Shown here piece after piece: positions 63,700-64,000 of a DNA stretch of 64,000 bases. A program made the position numbers and the translations under genes. This DNA is from Tridacna crocea (taxonomy: Eukaryota; Mollusca; Bivalvia; Cardiida; Cardiidae). Position 1 is the stretch's first letter, and each line of letters starts with the position of its first letter. Where the stretch lies: positions 25,864,627 to 25,928,626 of the forward strand of contig OX031066.1 of assembly GCA_943736015.1 (NCBI GenBank), read 5' to 3'. The notes beneath the pieces were generated by a model. It searched no databases and was not told the origin of the DNA. It was given only the letters and a program-made list of their open reading frames with translations.

Positions 63700-64000
63700 T
63701 GCCCCCTTTTCGAAGAAATGGGGGTATATTGCTTTGCACTTGTCGGTCGGTCCATCGGTCTGTCCGTAGACCACATGTTTGTCCTGAGCATAACTCAAAA
63801 AGTATTTCAGGTATCATCTTGAAACTTCATAGGAGGATAGATCTCATTAAGGAGAAGTGCAGTCCACAAGAACCATAACTCTGACCATCATGTTGTTGGA
63901 GTTATTGCCCTTTGTTGATTTTCATAGTTAATTTTTGTCCGGAGCATAACTCAAAACTATTTCAGGTATCATCTTGAAACTACATAGGTGGATAGATCTC
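63700..64000 (+). repeat. bivalve-type ~140-bp repeat, cut by the window edge
   Basis: TGCCCCCTTTTCGAAGAAAT, TATTTCAGGTATCATCTTGA and AACTTCATAGG..GATAGATCTC; the last part repeats at 63935-64000, so at least two units. Continues past the edge. Related words occur near 51560-51710. Confidence 0.6.

Overview
This is a window of invertebrate nuclear DNA: AT-rich, with long introns and very dense in short palindromic repeats. No bacterial-style genes are present. Several repeats look like ones common in bivalve genomes: a 'staggered' repeat with the words GTCCGGAGCATAACTC and TTGAAACTTCATAGG, tRNA-headed SINEs, and CAGCCTGCGCAG / CAGACTGCACAG palindromes. A bivalve mollusc is therefore the best guess. 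That is inference from repeat style plus gene content; no marker gene settles it.

Two protein-coding genes can be reconstructed exon by exon, with matching splice phases at every junction. (1) On the minus strand, about 31.0-41.6 kb (possible 5' UTR exon at 42.4 kb), is a gene of 12 exons. It encodes two N-terminal ubiquitin-like domains, an acidic linker, a von Willebrand factor A domain with a DTTGSM MIDAS motif, and a C-terminal region of unknown function. Two adjacent exons (36222-36422 and 36475-36672) are diverged duplicates of the same vWA segment, have the same phase and are separated by only 52 nt. This is the usual layout of mutually exclusive alternative exons, and only one copy keeps the GGDAPE Asp. 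(2) On the plus strand, from 49.3 kb past 63.2 kb, is the hnRNP M / MYEF2 (Drosophila rumpelstiltskin) orthologue: ten exons with RRM1, a Gly-rich linker, RRM2, a long Met/Gly-rich exon and most of RRM3. It runs off the right edge.

The rest is mostly repeats. The dominant family (family A, about 50 recognisable copies or fragments) is a ~220-bp element with CCCATTACCA-type terminal inverted repeats, TTAA on both sides (piggyBac-like target duplication) and a near-perfect ~65-bp central palindrome. Many copies carry matching changes in both arms of that palindrome. One copy is inserted inside another, giving a direct view of the TTAA target. Other families are: B, GTAGATC/CAGACTGCAC palindromes; C, CAGCCTGCGCAG palindromes; D, AGCTCCAGATAA MITEs in hnRNP M introns; E, GGGCCCGTATTC palindromes with a GATTGGC core; F and G, shorter palindromic MITEs; H, a ~350-bp element; M, a ~390-bp MITE with long inverted repeats. 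There are also tRNA-derived SINEs, a foldback-like structure (46.2-48.8 kb), three tandem-repeat blocks and many microsatellites.

Layout: 0-12.8 kb, repeats and unrecognised DNA; 12.8-14.1 kb, a multi-layer nested transposon; 14-31 kb, repeats, unrecognised DNA and one possible first exon at 24.74 kb; 31-42.5 kb, the Ubl-Ubl-vWA gene; 42.5-45.3 kb, repeats; 45.3-46.2 kb, a GC-rich block; 46.2-48.8 kb, foldback-like element; 49.3-64 kb, hnRNP M. The two genes are divergently oriented, with about 7 kb of repeat-rich DNA between them. Nothing in the sequence suggests that they work together.
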